Shown here: one piece after another, positions 1 to 6,769 of the stretch
Layout: every line of letters begins with the position of its first letter
Numbering within the stretch: position 1 is the first letter of the stretch
DNA from: Acidithiobacillus sp.
GTDB taxonomy: Bacteria; Pseudomonadota; Gammaproteobacteria; Acidithiobacillales; Acidithiobacillaceae
Reading direction: 5' to 3'
DNA: 6,769 nt
Assembly: GCA_027445725.1 (NCBI GenBank)
Contig: DAIAVG010000074.1
Span: 1-6,769, forward strand
Made by a program: the position numbers and the translations under genes
The notes under the pieces: generated by a model
What the model was told of the DNA's origin: nothing
Database searches by the model: none
What the model saw: only the letters and a program-made list of their open reading frames with translations

Positions 1-506
1 TGGGGCAGCAAACCCTGGCGATTTTCCGTCATGAAGAGGGTGTTGCCGAGGTGTTCCCCAAGCGGATTGCCTTTAATTGCCTGCCCCAGATTGATGTCTT
101 CCAGGATAACGGCTACACCAAGGAAGAGATGAAGATGCTCTGGGAGACCCGCAAAATCCTGGAGATTCCGGATATCGCTCTGACCGCTACCTGTGTACGG
201 GTGCCAGTGTTTTATGGTCATTCTGAAGCAGTCAACGTGGTAACCCGCGAGCCAATTACGCCAGAAGCCGTCCGCGCGCTGCTGGAAAAGGCCCCGGGCG
301 TCATGGTCGTGGATGATCGTGACACGGGCGCATGGCCCTCAGCACTGGATGTGGCGGGGCAGGATGCCACCTATGTAGGCCGCATTCGCGGTGACTGCTC
401 TCATGAACGTGGAATCAATTTCTGGGTGGTGGCGGACAACATCCGTAAAGGTGCCGCGCTGAACAGCGTACAGATTGCAGAGTTGCTGATTCGCGACTAT
501 TTATAG
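1..506 (+). CDS. asd: Aspartate-semialdehyde dehydrogenase, C-terminal half (5' end outside the window)
   Basis: Asd reduces aspartyl phosphate to aspartate semialdehyde with NADPH in the cytoplasm, the branch-point step towards Lys/diaminopimelate, Thr and Met. The reading frame is open from the window edge (first full codon at base 3) and ends with TAG at 504-506, giving 167 visible residues, about half of a family protein of roughly 340. The GTG at 51 is an internal valine codon, not a start, because homologous sequence continues upstream of it. Recognised motifs are PQIDVF, GYTKEEMKMLWETRKIL and TCVRVPVFYGHSEAVN. The last carries the conserved substrate-binding Arg (codon 198-200) and active-site His (codon 219-221). 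The nucleophilic Cys lies in the missing N-terminal part. The ending (ALNSVQIAELLI) is typical of the family. Its position just before fimV is the usual one in beta- and some gammaproteobacteria. Confidence 0.95.
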   Translation, partial: GQQTLAIFRHEEGVAEVFPKRIAFNCLPQIDVFQDNGYTKEEMKMLWETRKILEIPDIALTATCVRVPVFYGHSEAVNVVTREPITPEAVRALLEKAPGVMVVDDRDTGAWPSALDVAGQDATYVGRIRGDCSHERGINFWVVADNIRKGAALNSVQIAELLIRDYL

Positions 507-567
507 ACGTCATTGGCGACAATGTTTGCCGGGCTGCGCTGGTATTACCAAAATGAGGAAGATAATG

Positions 568-2820
568 ATGGATAAGAAGAACTGGTTGTGGGCCTTGGCC
601 GGTATGGGTCTCCTCTTGCCAGGTATGGCGCAGGCCTTGGGGCTTGGTGATTTGCGGGTGCTTTCCGCGCCGGGAGAGCCTTTCCGTGCCGAAATTTCCA
701 TACAGTCGTTGAGTCCGCAAAGTGAAGCGAGCATCAGGGCCGGTCTGGCACCCGCCAGCGCCTTCGCGATGATCAATCTTCCCAAGGCGGGTGCGCTGGA
801 TCACTGGCATTTTACGGTGCGCAGTGGTGACAGACCGGCCATATTGATCAGTAGTCCTTTGCCACTGCCCCAGCCTGCGTTGCATTTCCTGGTGCAGCTC
901 AATTGGTCCGGAGGACAGTTGGTACGTGAATATGCTGCATACAACGCTAGGGATAGCCTTGTCCCCACGCCCCAGTCAGTCGCACCTGTTCCACCGTCCA
1001 GTACCTCGTCGGCGTTCCCGACAACTCCGCAGCCCGTCCGTCACGCAGCACCTGCACCCATCTACCATGGCTGGTCCAGGGTGAGCCGTTATGGTCCGGT
1101 GCCCGCCAATGGATCTCTGTTCCAGGTTGCTCAATATATCACGCGTAGCAGTGCGGTCACCCTCGACCAGGTCATGGCTGCTCTGGTGAAGGCCAATCCG
1201 CAAGCCTTCAAGGGTGGTAATCCTGCTTACCTCTATGCCGGAAGCATGCTGACGGTGCCTAGTCTGGCGCAGGTGCAGGCCGCTTCACCGGCACAGGCCA
1301 AAGTTTGGTTGTCTGCCCAGCGCGCAGGGAGCGGTATGTCTGTTGTTGCTACTGCGCCTACCGCGACTACTGTAATACCCTCTGGTACCGTTACTGCACC
1401 GGCCGCATCTGCAGTAGCAGCGGTGAAATCCGCCGGTAACGCGACGCATCTGGTGCTTTCCAGCGCGCCTGCGGCAGTGGCTACCGCGGTCGCAGCCAGC
1501 ACCGCATCCGCTGCCACAACCGGTCAGTTGCAGGTGCCGGATGCCGTACTCCGCGATGATAATCAAAAATTGATGGCCGAAGTGGCCAGCTTGGGGCAGC
1601 GTCTGAGCGCAGAGGAGCGCCTGCTGGCCAGTCAGGGCGCGCAGCTCGCCACCCTTTCCCGGACGGCAGGTAACAGCAGTCTTTTCAATGATATTCCGTT
1701 GGTAGTATCGCTGGGTGGTAATATTCTGCTACTGATTTTGTTCCTCTGGATGCTGCGTCGTCAAAAAGAGGCAGAAAGGCGCCAGCGCGAGATTTCGCAG
1801 CGGCTTTCTACTTTGAGTGCAGTGCCTAGAAGATCGGGTACCCAGCCCCAGCCCCCTGAGCCAGTAGTGACTTTAGCAACCCCCGTTGCACCGGCTCCGT
1901 CGAGTGTTCAATCTGCCGCAGTCGGCGCGCCCGTATCCGATGCTCTGCCAGGCCTTGCCCCATCTGCAGATCACCCGGAAAGCGCCAAAGATGCATACAC
2001 CGGTGCCGAAATCGATCCGATTGAACAAGCCGATCTTTACCTGACCTACGGTAAGGCAGTACAGGCAGTCACCGTGCTCAATGAAGCTCTCGAAGAGAAT
2101 CCACGGCGTAAGGAATTGTACGTCAAACTGCTCGATATTTATGCCAATCTGGATCGCCATGAGGAGTATCTGGATCTCGCCGAGCGCATGCGGGGGCGTT
2201 TCGGACCGCATAATGCCGCGTGGCAGGAAGTGGCCGCACAGGGGACCAGGCTCTTTCCCGGCAATGCGCTCTTTGCTACCTCCGAGGAGGCGGCGACGGC
2301 GACAACTCCCGAGCCTGTTACTGAGGTATCGTTGCCTGAGCCTGTGGAAAAGTCTGTGGCACCTGCTCCCTTGGATATGCTGGATTTCCACTTTGACCAA
2401 GCTCCTGCGGAGCCCGCTACAGTGGAAGAAGAGAGCGCATTCCCGCCGGAGGAAAAGGCCCGGCTTCTGCAAGACATTGATGAGCAGTTCCGGCTGATGG
2501 AGGAGACGCGTGAAGAATCGCCCGCAGCGCTGGAAGCTCCAGTTGCAGCGCCCCTCTTCGGCTTGACCCGGCATGATGAGCCATCCACGCCCGCCTTGCC
2601 TGCTTCTCCCTCCGCAGCCGCGGAATCTCCTGCTGCCGGGGAACCATCTGTCAGCATGGACGTTGCGGATTGGGATGCGGTCGGTACCAAGCTCGACCTG
2701 GCCAAGGCCTATGTGGAAATGGGTGACAGCGAATCGGCACGCGATCTGCTCGAAGAAGTGACTCGGGAAGGCAGCAGCGCCCAGCAGGAAGAAGCCAGGC
2801 AGTTGCTGAAAAGCTGTTAA
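568..2820 (+). CDS. fimV: FimV-type polar/type IV pilus assembly hub protein
   Basis: FimV is an inner-membrane protein that in Pseudomonas binds peptidoglycan through LysM and supports type IV pilus assembly, twitching and polar localisation. Read from ATG 568 it has 750 residues: signal peptide 1-23 (cleavage after AQA); FimV N-terminal domain about 24-125 (LGLGDLRVLSA to LVREY); LysM-like segment about 174-232 (YGPV...LVKANPQAF...TVPS); Ala/Thr/Ser/Pro-rich linker 233-325; coiled coil about 330-365; membrane helix 376-396 followed by an Arg/Lys-rich stretch; TPR-like part 483-555 (DPIEQADLYLTYGK...); acidic Pro/Glu-rich spacer; FimV C-terminal domain 702-748. Pseudomonas FimV is longer (about 900). 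I chose 568 because GAGGAAG at 555-561 is well spaced for it; ATG 565 or TTG 526 are alternatives. The only cysteine is the last residue. The truA start follows 12 bases on. The precise role here is inferred from family membership. Confidence 0.92.
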   Translation: MDKKNWLWALAGMGLLLPGMAQALGLGDLRVLSAPGEPFRAEISIQSLSPQSEASIRAGLAPASAFAMINLPKAGALDHWHFTVRSGDRPAILISSPLPLPQPALHFLVQLNWSGGQLVREYAAYNARDSLVPTPQSVAPVPPSSTSSAFPTTPQPVRHAAPAPIYHGWSRVSRYGPVPANGSLFQVAQYITRSSAVTLDQVMAALVKANPQAFKGGNPAYLYAGSMLTVPSLAQVQAASPAQAKVWLSAQRAGSGMSVVATAPTATTVIPSGTVTAPAASAVAAVKSAGNATHLVLSSAPAAVATAVAASTASAATTGQLQVPDAVLRDDNQKLMAEVASLGQRLSAEERLLASQGAQLATLSRTAGNSSLFNDIPLVVSLGGNILLLILFLWMLRRQKEAERRQREISQRLSTLSAVPRRSGTQPQPPEPVVTLATPVAPAPSSVQSAAVGAPVSDALPGLAPSADHPESAKDAYTGAEIDPIEQADLYLTYGKAVQAVTVLNEALEENPRRKELYVKLLDIYANLDRHEEYLDLAERMRGRFGPHNAAWQEVAAQGTRLFPGNALFATSEEAATATTPEPVTEVSLPEPVEKSVAPAPLDMLDFHFDQAPAEPATVEEESAFPPEEKARLLQDIDEQFRLMEETREESPAALEAPVAAPLFGLTRHDEPSTPALPASPSAAAESPAAGEPSVSMDVADWDAVGTKLDLAKAYVEMGDSESARDLLEEVTREGSSAQQEEARQLLKSC

Positions 2821-2832
2821 CCGGGCTTGGAA

Positions 2833-3648
2833 ATGGAATTAGCCGTGCCAAGGTCCGGCACTCGCTGGGCCTTGGGACTTGAATACGATGGTAATGGATT
2901 CTGTGGCTGGCAACGCCAGTTGGATCAGGAAAGCGTCCAAGGTGTTCTGGAAACAGCACTGAGTCGTGTGGCCCAGTGTCCAGTCACTGTCATCGTTGCC
3001 GGGCGCACCGATACAGGGGTGCATGCCCTGTGTCAGGTGGTGCATTTTGACAGCCCGGTCGTGCGTCCTCCCGAGGCCTGGGTACGTGGCGCCAATACCT
3101 TCCTGCCCAAAGGAGTGGCGTTACGTTGGGCCCGGATCGTCCCGGACCGTTTCCACGCCCGTTTTTCCGCCACGGCGCGGCGTTATCGTTATGTAATTCT
3201 CAATCGTCGTGAAAAATCCGCACTATGGCGGAATCACACCGCCTGGATATATAGCCCCCTGGATGTGCAAGCCATGCAGGCAGCAGCGCAAACCCTGCTG
3301 GGTGCCCATGACTTTTCCGCCTTTCGCGCCTCTGCCTGTCAGGCTAAAAGTCCCATACGGAATTTGTGCCAACTTCAGGTCACTCGCCGGGGCGAACTGA
3401 TTGCCATTGATGCCGAGGCCAATGGTTTCCTGCATCACATGGTGCGTAATCTTGCGGGGGTGCTGATTGCCATCGGCAGCGGCGAGCGACCCGTGGGCTG
3501 GGCAGTGGAGGTGCTGGCCAGTCGCGATCGCTGCCAGGCTGGCGTTACGGCCCCACCGGGCGGCCTCTATTTTGTGGCGCCGCGTTATCCTGCGGAGTTT
3601 GGGCTGCCGGTGGATGCGGTGGACGCCGGTTTCCTGACGGGTGATTGA
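2833..3648 (+). CDS. truA: tRNA pseudouridine(38-40) synthase TruA
   Basis: TruA isomerises uridines 38, 39 and 40 in the anticodon stem-loop of many tRNAs to pseudouridine. The product has 271 residues, against 270 in E. coli. The catalytic aspartate sits in AGRTDTGVHA and falls at residue 60, the same number as in E. coli, which supports ATG 2833 over the in-frame TTG 2827. Other family marks are HARFSATARRYRYVI (about 108-122, with the conserved Tyr at 118), the DFSAFRA segment (160-166), NGFLHHMVRN (197-206) and GGLYFV near the end. I see no clear Shine-Dalgarno sequence. The start lies 12 bases after the fimV stop, so it is probably translated from the fimV transcript. The gene pair fimV-truA is common in proteobacteria and need not mean shared function. 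Confidence 0.95.
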   Translation: MELAVPRSGTRWALGLEYDGNGFCGWQRQLDQESVQGVLETALSRVAQCPVTVIVAGRTDTGVHALCQVVHFDSPVVRPPEAWVRGANTFLPKGVALRWARIVPDRFHARFSATARRYRYVILNRREKSALWRNHTAWIYSPLDVQAMQAAAQTLLGAHDFSAFRASACQAKSPIRNLCQLQVTRRGELIAIDAEANGFLHHMVRNLAGVLIAIGSGERPVGWAVEVLASRDRCQAGVTAPPGGLYFVAPRYPAEFGLPVDAVDAGFLTGD

Positions 3649-3680
3649 CGGGCGCTGCCGGTCGGCGGCGCTCATGCTTT
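3649..3680 (+). terminator. GC-rich hairpin after truA, terminator-like but with a poor U-tract
   Basis: Bases 3650-3659 can pair with 3664-3673 as a 10-bp stem (eight Watson-Crick pairs, two G:U) closed by a 4-base loop, starting two bases after the truA stop codon. The following bases (ATGCTTTCTG) contain only a weak T-rich patch, so it is not a textbook intrinsic terminator. It may end or attenuate read-through from asd-fimV-truA, protect a 3' end, or do nothing. Pairing was worked out by eye. Confidence 0.4.
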
Positions 3681-3693
3681 CTGCCAGTCGCAG

Positions 3694-3702
3694 TGTTAGA
3701 AT
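3694..3702 (+). promoter_or_regulatory. Possible extended -10 promoter for trpF
   Basis: TGTTAGAAT at 3694-3702 fits the extended -10 pattern TGn plus a hexamer with 5 of 6 matches to TATAAT. No good -35 box is seen 16-18 bases upstream (ATGCTT or similar), which extended -10 promoters can tolerate. A start site about 7 bases downstream would fall on the A of the trpF ATG at 3709, implying a leaderless transcript. This is inference from a short motif and could be chance. Confidence 0.3.
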
Positions 3703-3708
3703 GTGCCG

Positions 3709-4320
3709 ATGGTGCGTATCAAGATATGCGGTATCACGAATGCAGAGGACGCGCGCGCAGCGGCGGCCGCCGGTGCGGATGCCATCGGACTGGTGTTCTA
3801 CCGCAAAAGTCCGCGGGCCTTGGATGCTGTGCGTACCCAGGAGGTACTCACGGCATTGCCGCCCTTTATCACGCGCGTTGGCCTTTTTGTCAATGCAGAT
3901 GCTGCTGAAGTGGCCACAACTCTGCAGCAATGCCCTTTGGATGTCCTGCAATTTCATGGCGACGAGTCGCCATCCTTCTGCCGCAAATTCGACAGGCCCT
4001 ACATCAAGGTGTTGCGGGTGACTGCAGCGCAAGATCTGCGGCCGGTGGTGGATGCTTATCATGACGCGCAAGGACTGCTGCTGGACTGTGCAGCGCCGGG
4101 AGTCTGGGGGGGATCGGGCCAGAGTTTCGACTGGTGGCGACTGCCGGATCTAGATAAGCCATTGATTTTGGCTGGTGGGCTGAATGCCGGGAATGTCGCC
4201 GAAGCTATCGCTATCGCCCGGCCTTATGCGGTAGATGTGAGCAGCGGGGTGGAAATATCGCCCGGACGCAAGGATCATGACAAAATGGCGCAGTTTGTTG
4301 CGCGGGTGCGCGGTACCTGA
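3709..4320 (+). CDS. trpF: Phosphoribosylanthranilate isomerase TrpF
   Basis: TrpF catalyses the Amadori rearrangement of N-(5-phosphoribosyl)anthranilate to the carboxyphenylamino-deoxyribulose phosphate in tryptophan synthesis, as a single-domain TIM barrel. With ATG 3709 the protein has 203 residues. The general-base Cys in KICGIT is residue 7 and the general-acid Asp in LLLD is residue 126, which are the numbers I recall for the Thermotoga maritima enzyme. Further marks are LQFHGDE (80-86), [13 protein letters not shown] (130-142), LAGGLN (154-159) and the phosphate-binding DVSSGVE followed by PGRKDHDKM (176-193). GTG 3703 (two extra residues) and GTG 3712 are alternative starts. No Shine-Dalgarno is visible for any of them, and GTG 3703 directly follows the possible -10 box. 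It is separated from truA by 60 bases holding a hairpin, but is only 10 bases from trpB, so it looks like the first gene of a trpFBA-accD unit. Confidence 0.95.
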   Translation: MVRIKICGITNAEDARAAAAAGADAIGLVFYRKSPRALDAVRTQEVLTALPPFITRVGLFVNADAAEVATTLQQCPLDVLQFHGDESPSFCRKFDRPYIKVLRVTAAQDLRPVVDAYHDAQGLLLDCAAPGVWGGSGQSFDWWRLPDLDKPLILAGGLNAGNVAEAIAIARPYAVDVSSGVEISPGRKDHDKMAQFVARVRGT

Positions 4321-4330
4321 GGGAGAGAAA

Positions 4331-5530
4331 ATGGGAGTTTATGCTTTGCCGGATGCATCCGGACACTACGGTCCTTACGGCGGGCGTTTCGTTGCAGAAA
4401 CTCTGATTCCGGCGTTGGAGGAACTGGAGCATGCCTACCAGGAGGCGCAACGGGATCCGGAGTTTCGGGCTGAACTGCACAGTGAGTTGCGCCAGTTCGT
4501 CGGTCGTCCCAACCCGCTCTATCATGCGGAGCGCGTCTCCAAGGAACTGGGTGGGGCACAAATTTACCTCAAACGGGAGGATCTCAACCACACCGGTGCG
4601 CACAAAATCAATAATGCTGTCGGTCAGGCCTTGCTCGCCCGGCGTATGGGCAAAAAACGGGTAATCGCCGAGACGGGCGCAGGGCAGCATGGCGTAGCCA
4701 CGGCGACGGTCGCGACCCGCTATGGCATGGAATGTCTGGTGTATATGGGCGAGGAGGATATCCAGCGTCAGTCCAGCAATGTGTTTCGCATGCGTTTGCT
4801 GGGCGCAGAGGTGGCGGCGGTGCGTAGCGGGACCCGCACCCTCAAAGATGCGCTCAATGAAGCTTTGCGTGATTGGGTGACCAATGTCGAGAACACTTTT
4901 TATGTGATCGGGACGGTAGCGGGACCACATCCTTATCCGGCTATGGTACGGGACTTTCACCGGGTCATTGGCGACGAAGCGCGGGCGCAGTGCCTCGAAC
5001 TGACAGGACGGCTCCCCGATTGCCTGATCGCCTGCGTGGGTGGGGGCAGTAATGCCATCGGGCTGTTTTATCCCTTTATTGAGGATAAGGCGGTGCGGAT
5101 GATCGGTGTCGAAGCGGGTGGACTGGGACTCAGCACCGGACAACATGCCGCCCCCCTGACCACCGGACGTCCAGGGGTGCTGCATGGCAACCGGACCTAC
5201 CTGATGGAAGATGAAGACGGCCAGATTCTGCCGACGCACTCCATCTCGGCGGGGCTGGATTATCCTGGGGTGGGGCCTGAGCATGCCTATCTGAAGGATA
5301 CCGGGCGGGCAGAGTATGTGGCCGCCACCGATGAAGAAGCGCTGGCCGCCTTCCATCGCCTGTGTCGCACCGAGGGCATCATTCCGGCACTGGAAACCGC
5401 CCATGCACTGGCCCATGCCTTCCGTCTGGCGCCGACTATGCACTCTGATCAAACCATTATCGTTAGCCTGTCCGGGCGAGGGGATAAGGATATTCATACC
5501 GTCGCCGCTCTCGAGGGTATACATCTATGA
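4331..5530 (+). CDS. trpB: Tryptophan synthase beta subunit
   Basis: TrpB joins indole to L-serine with pyridoxal phosphate to make L-tryptophan, within the alpha2beta2 complex with TrpA. It has 399 residues, close to the usual 397. The PLP-binding lysine is K92 in [11 protein letters not shown], the catalytic glutamate is E114 in AETGAGQHG, the phosphate-binding GGGSN loop is at 237-241, and the serine contacting the pyridine nitrogen lies in LSGRGDKD (S381). K92, E114 and GGGSN are offset by 5 from the Salmonella numbering, as expected for a slightly longer N-terminus. ATG 4331 is preceded by GGGAGAG at 4321-4327, right after the trpF stop. The in-frame ATG 4277 lies inside trpF and would add 18 unrelated residues. 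The gene ends with an ATGA overlap with trpA, suggesting coupled translation and matched subunit amounts. Confidence 0.98.
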   Translation: MGVYALPDASGHYGPYGGRFVAETLIPALEELEHAYQEAQRDPEFRAELHSELRQFVGRPNPLYHAERVSKELGGAQIYLKREDLNHTGAHKINNAVGQALLARRMGKKRVIAETGAGQHGVATATVATRYGMECLVYMGEEDIQRQSSNVFRMRLLGAEVAAVRSGTRTLKDALNEALRDWVTNVENTFYVIGTVAGPHPYPAMVRDFHRVIGDEARAQCLELTGRLPDCLIACVGGGSNAIGLFYPFIEDKAVRMIGVEAGGLGLSTGQHAAPLTTGRPGVLHGNRTYLMEDEDGQILPTHSISAGLDYPGVGPEHAYLKDTGRAEYVAATDEEALAAFHRLCRTEGIIPALETAHALAHAFRLAPTMHSDQTIIVSLSGRGDKDIHTVAALEGIHL

Positions 5531-6345
5531 GTCGTCTGACCGGACTGTTTGTCCAACTCCAGGATGCGGGTCGTGCCGCTCTCATTCCTTTTATGACGGC
5601 GGGTGACCCCTCGCTGACCGCGACCGTGCCCCTGATGCACGCGCTGGTCGCTGCCGGGGCCGATGCCATCGAACTGGGGATGCCCTTTTCCGACCCCATG
5701 GCCGATGGCCCCAGCATTCAGTGCGCCAGTGAGCGGGCGCTGGCGCGGGGGGTGAAGCTGCGCATGGTCCTGGAGTGGGTGCGCGAATTCCGCAAGGCCA
5801 ACAGCCACACACCCATCATCCTTATGGGGTATTTGAATCCGGTAGAAGCCATGGGCATAACCCCGTTCGCTGAGGCTGCCGCGACGGCGGGGGTGGACGG
5901 GGTCATTCTGGTGGATCTGACCCCGGAGGAGGGGCGCGGCGAAGCCGTCGTTCTCCAGCAGCACGGTATTGATCCTATTTTCCTGCTGGCGCCGACCAGC
6001 GACCCGGAACGCGTGGCGATCGTCCGCAGTATGGGCAGCGGTTTTGTGTATTACGTTTCTCTGCGTGGTATTACTGGCGCCGCCCAGGCGGACTGGGCTG
6101 AAGTGTTGCAACGGGTACAGGACCTGCGTCAGCAGCTGGGCCTGCCCGTGGCCATCGGTTTTGGCATTCGTGATGCGGCGACGGTAGCGCAGGTGGCGGT
6201 CGGCGCCGACGCGGTGGTCGTAGGCAGCGCACTGGTCGATCAACTGGCGGAGTGTACGACGGATCAGGAAGCCATTGCGGCGGCCACCCGCTTCATCGAG
6301 CCGCTGGCCCAGGCCATGCGAACAACGGAAAGGAGAGGCGTATGA
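5527..6345 (+). CDS. trpA: Tryptophan synthase alpha subunit
   Basis: TrpA cleaves indole-3-glycerol phosphate to indole and glyceraldehyde-3-phosphate, and channels the indole to TrpB. It is a TIM barrel of 272 residues (E. coli 268). The catalytic acids E49 and D60 lie in [20 protein letters not shown] and match the E. coli numbers. PFMTAGDP (21-28), GITG (181-184), GFGI (211-214) and VGSALV (232-237) are the remaining family signatures, the last three around the substrate phosphate site. The ATG overlaps the trpB stop as ATGA, with GAGGG at 5513-5517 inside trpB as ribosome binding site. The 3' end likewise overlaps the accD start. Nothing is missing or unusual. Confidence 0.98.
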   Translation: MSRLTGLFVQLQDAGRAALIPFMTAGDPSLTATVPLMHALVAAGADAIELGMPFSDPMADGPSIQCASERALARGVKLRMVLEWVREFRKANSHTPIILMGYLNPVEAMGITPFAEAAATAGVDGVILVDLTPEEGRGEAVVLQQHGIDPIFLLAPTSDPERVAIVRSMGSGFVYYVSLRGITGAAQADWAEVLQRVQDLRQQLGLPVAIGFGIRDAATVAQVAVGADAVVVGSALVDQLAECTTDQEAIAAATRFIEPLAQAMRTTERRGV

Positions 6346-6769
6346 GTTGGTTCGATCGGGTGCTGCCGCCCAAAATAAAAAAAGCGCCCATAGAGACCCC
6401 CAGCGCAACCGAAAATAAGCGTACCGTACCCGAGGGCCTGTGGTCCAAGTGCCCCACCTGTCAGGTGGTGCTCTACCGCACGGAGTTGGAGGAGAACCTT
6501 TTCGTCTGCCCCCACTGCGGACACCATCAGCGGATCAGTGCCCGGCAGCGTCTGGATTTCTTCCTCGATGCGGGCCCCCGCCTGGAGATTGCGAAGGAAT
6601 ACGTCCCGGTGGACCCCCTGCGCTTCAAGGATCAGAAGCGCTATAAGGAGCGACTGCAGGAAGCCCAGGCCAAGTCTGGAGAGAAAGATGCCCTGGTGGT
6701 GATGCGCGGCCTCCTCAAAGAGCGCCCGGTGGTGGTCGCCGCTTTTGCCTTTGAGTTTATGGGTGGGAG
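6342..6769 (+). CDS. accD: Acetyl-CoA carboxylase carboxyltransferase beta subunit, N-terminal half (3' end outside the window)
   Basis: AccD with AccA forms the carboxyltransferase that moves CO2 from biotin carboxyl carrier protein to acetyl-CoA, giving malonyl-CoA for fatty-acid synthesis. The visible 142 residues are roughly half of a family protein of about 290-300. They start [10 protein letters not shown], as in E. coli AccD (MSWIERI...), and carry the Cys4 zinc ribbon CPTC-x15-CPHC (C37, C40, C56, C59), followed by KYKERL-like and GEKDALVV motifs and the FEFMGG stretch that leads into the carboxyltransferase core beyond the window. A strong Shine-Dalgarno, AGGAGAGG, lies at 6331-6338, and ATG 6342 overlaps the trpA stop as ATGA. 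The reading frame runs off the window end. The trpA-accD adjacency is conserved in many proteobacteria, usually followed by folC. Confidence 0.97.
   Translation, partial: MSWFDRVLPPKIKKAPIETPSATENKRTVPEGLWSKCPTCQVVLYRTELEENLFVCPHCGHHQRISARQRLDFFLDAGPRLEIAKEYVPVDPLRFKDQKRYKERLQEAQAKSGEKDALVVMRGLLKERPVVVAAFAFEFMGG

Noticed and set aside
540..548. TGGTATTAC as an extended -10 promoter for fimV
   Set aside because: Only 4 of 6 matches in the hexamer, TTGGCG at 514-519 is 23 bases away, and the start site would fall on the ribosome binding site.
526..567. TTG 526 or ATG 565 as the fimV start
   Set aside because: TTG 526 would put 14 residues before a normal signal peptide and lacks a ribosome binding site; ATG 565 is too close to GAGGAAG. 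ATG 568 has the best spacing, although 565 cannot be fully excluded.
1873..2574. 233-residue and overlapping 188-residue open frames on the - strand inside fimV
   Set aside because: Low-complexity translations mirroring the Ala/Pro/Glu-rich part of fimV, without a recognisable domain.
3223..4071. 282-residue open frame on the - strand across truA and trpF
   Set aside because: It spans two unrelated genes and the hairpin gap, with no motif or plausible neighbour on that strand.
4277..4330. Upstream in-frame ATG for trpB inside trpF
   Set aside because: It adds 18 residues unlike any TrpB, while ATG 4331 has a good Shine-Dalgarno and the expected N-terminus.
4211..5524. 437-residue open frame on the - strand, covering most of trpB
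   Set aside because: It lies opposite a clear trpB with all catalytic residues, its translation shows no recognisable domain, and long antisense frames are common opposite GC-rich genes.
5494..6408. 304-residue open frame on the - strand opposite trpA
   Set aside because: Rich in Arg, His and Gly with no recognised motif, and entirely opposite trpA and its borders; a codon-bias shadow.

Overview
The window is a conserved housekeeping stretch of a Gram-negative proteobacterial chromosome, with every gene on the + strand in the order asd (3' half) - fimV - truA - trpF - trpB - trpA - accD (5' half). I recognised the genes by reading their translations against remembered family motifs; no search was run. 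The order matches the leu/asd-fimV-truA-trpFBA-accD-folC cluster familiar from betaproteobacteria, and in part from Pseudomonas, where trpBA lie elsewhere. Protein character and moderate-to-high GC suggest a betaproteobacterium or a relative such as Acidithiobacillus. The genus is a guess.

Layout. Bases 1-506 hold the C-terminal half of aspartate-semialdehyde dehydrogenase. After a 61-base gap comes a 750-residue FimV-type inner-membrane hub protein (568-2820), read as signal peptide, FimV N-terminal domain, LysM-like segment, Ala-rich linker, coiled coil, single membrane helix, cytoplasmic TPR part and FimV C-terminal domain. truA (2833-3648) follows 12 bases later. A 60-base gap (3649-3708) is the only intergenic space with strong structure: a 10-bp GC-rich hairpin right after the truA stop, then an extended -10-like box that ends 6 bases before the trpF ATG. 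trpF (3709-4320), trpB (4331-5530), trpA (5527-6345) and accD (6342 to the window end) are tightly packed, with ATGA stop/start overlaps at trpB/trpA and trpA/accD.

How the genes work together. TrpF, TrpB and TrpA carry out the phosphoribosylanthranilate isomerase and tryptophan synthase steps of tryptophan synthesis. AccD starts fatty-acid synthesis as a carboxyltransferase subunit, Asd makes the branch-point precursor of Thr/Met/Lys/diaminopimelate, TruA modifies tRNA, and FimV organises polar and envelope functions such as type IV pili. All catalytic residues I could place are present, and none of the genes looks broken.

There are no tRNAs, rRNAs, mobile elements, CRISPR arrays or large repeats, and no gap above 61 bases. 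I see no convincing undescribed system. The most interesting signals are the truA-trpF junction (hairpin plus possible leaderless promoter) and the FimV variant whose only cysteine is its last residue.
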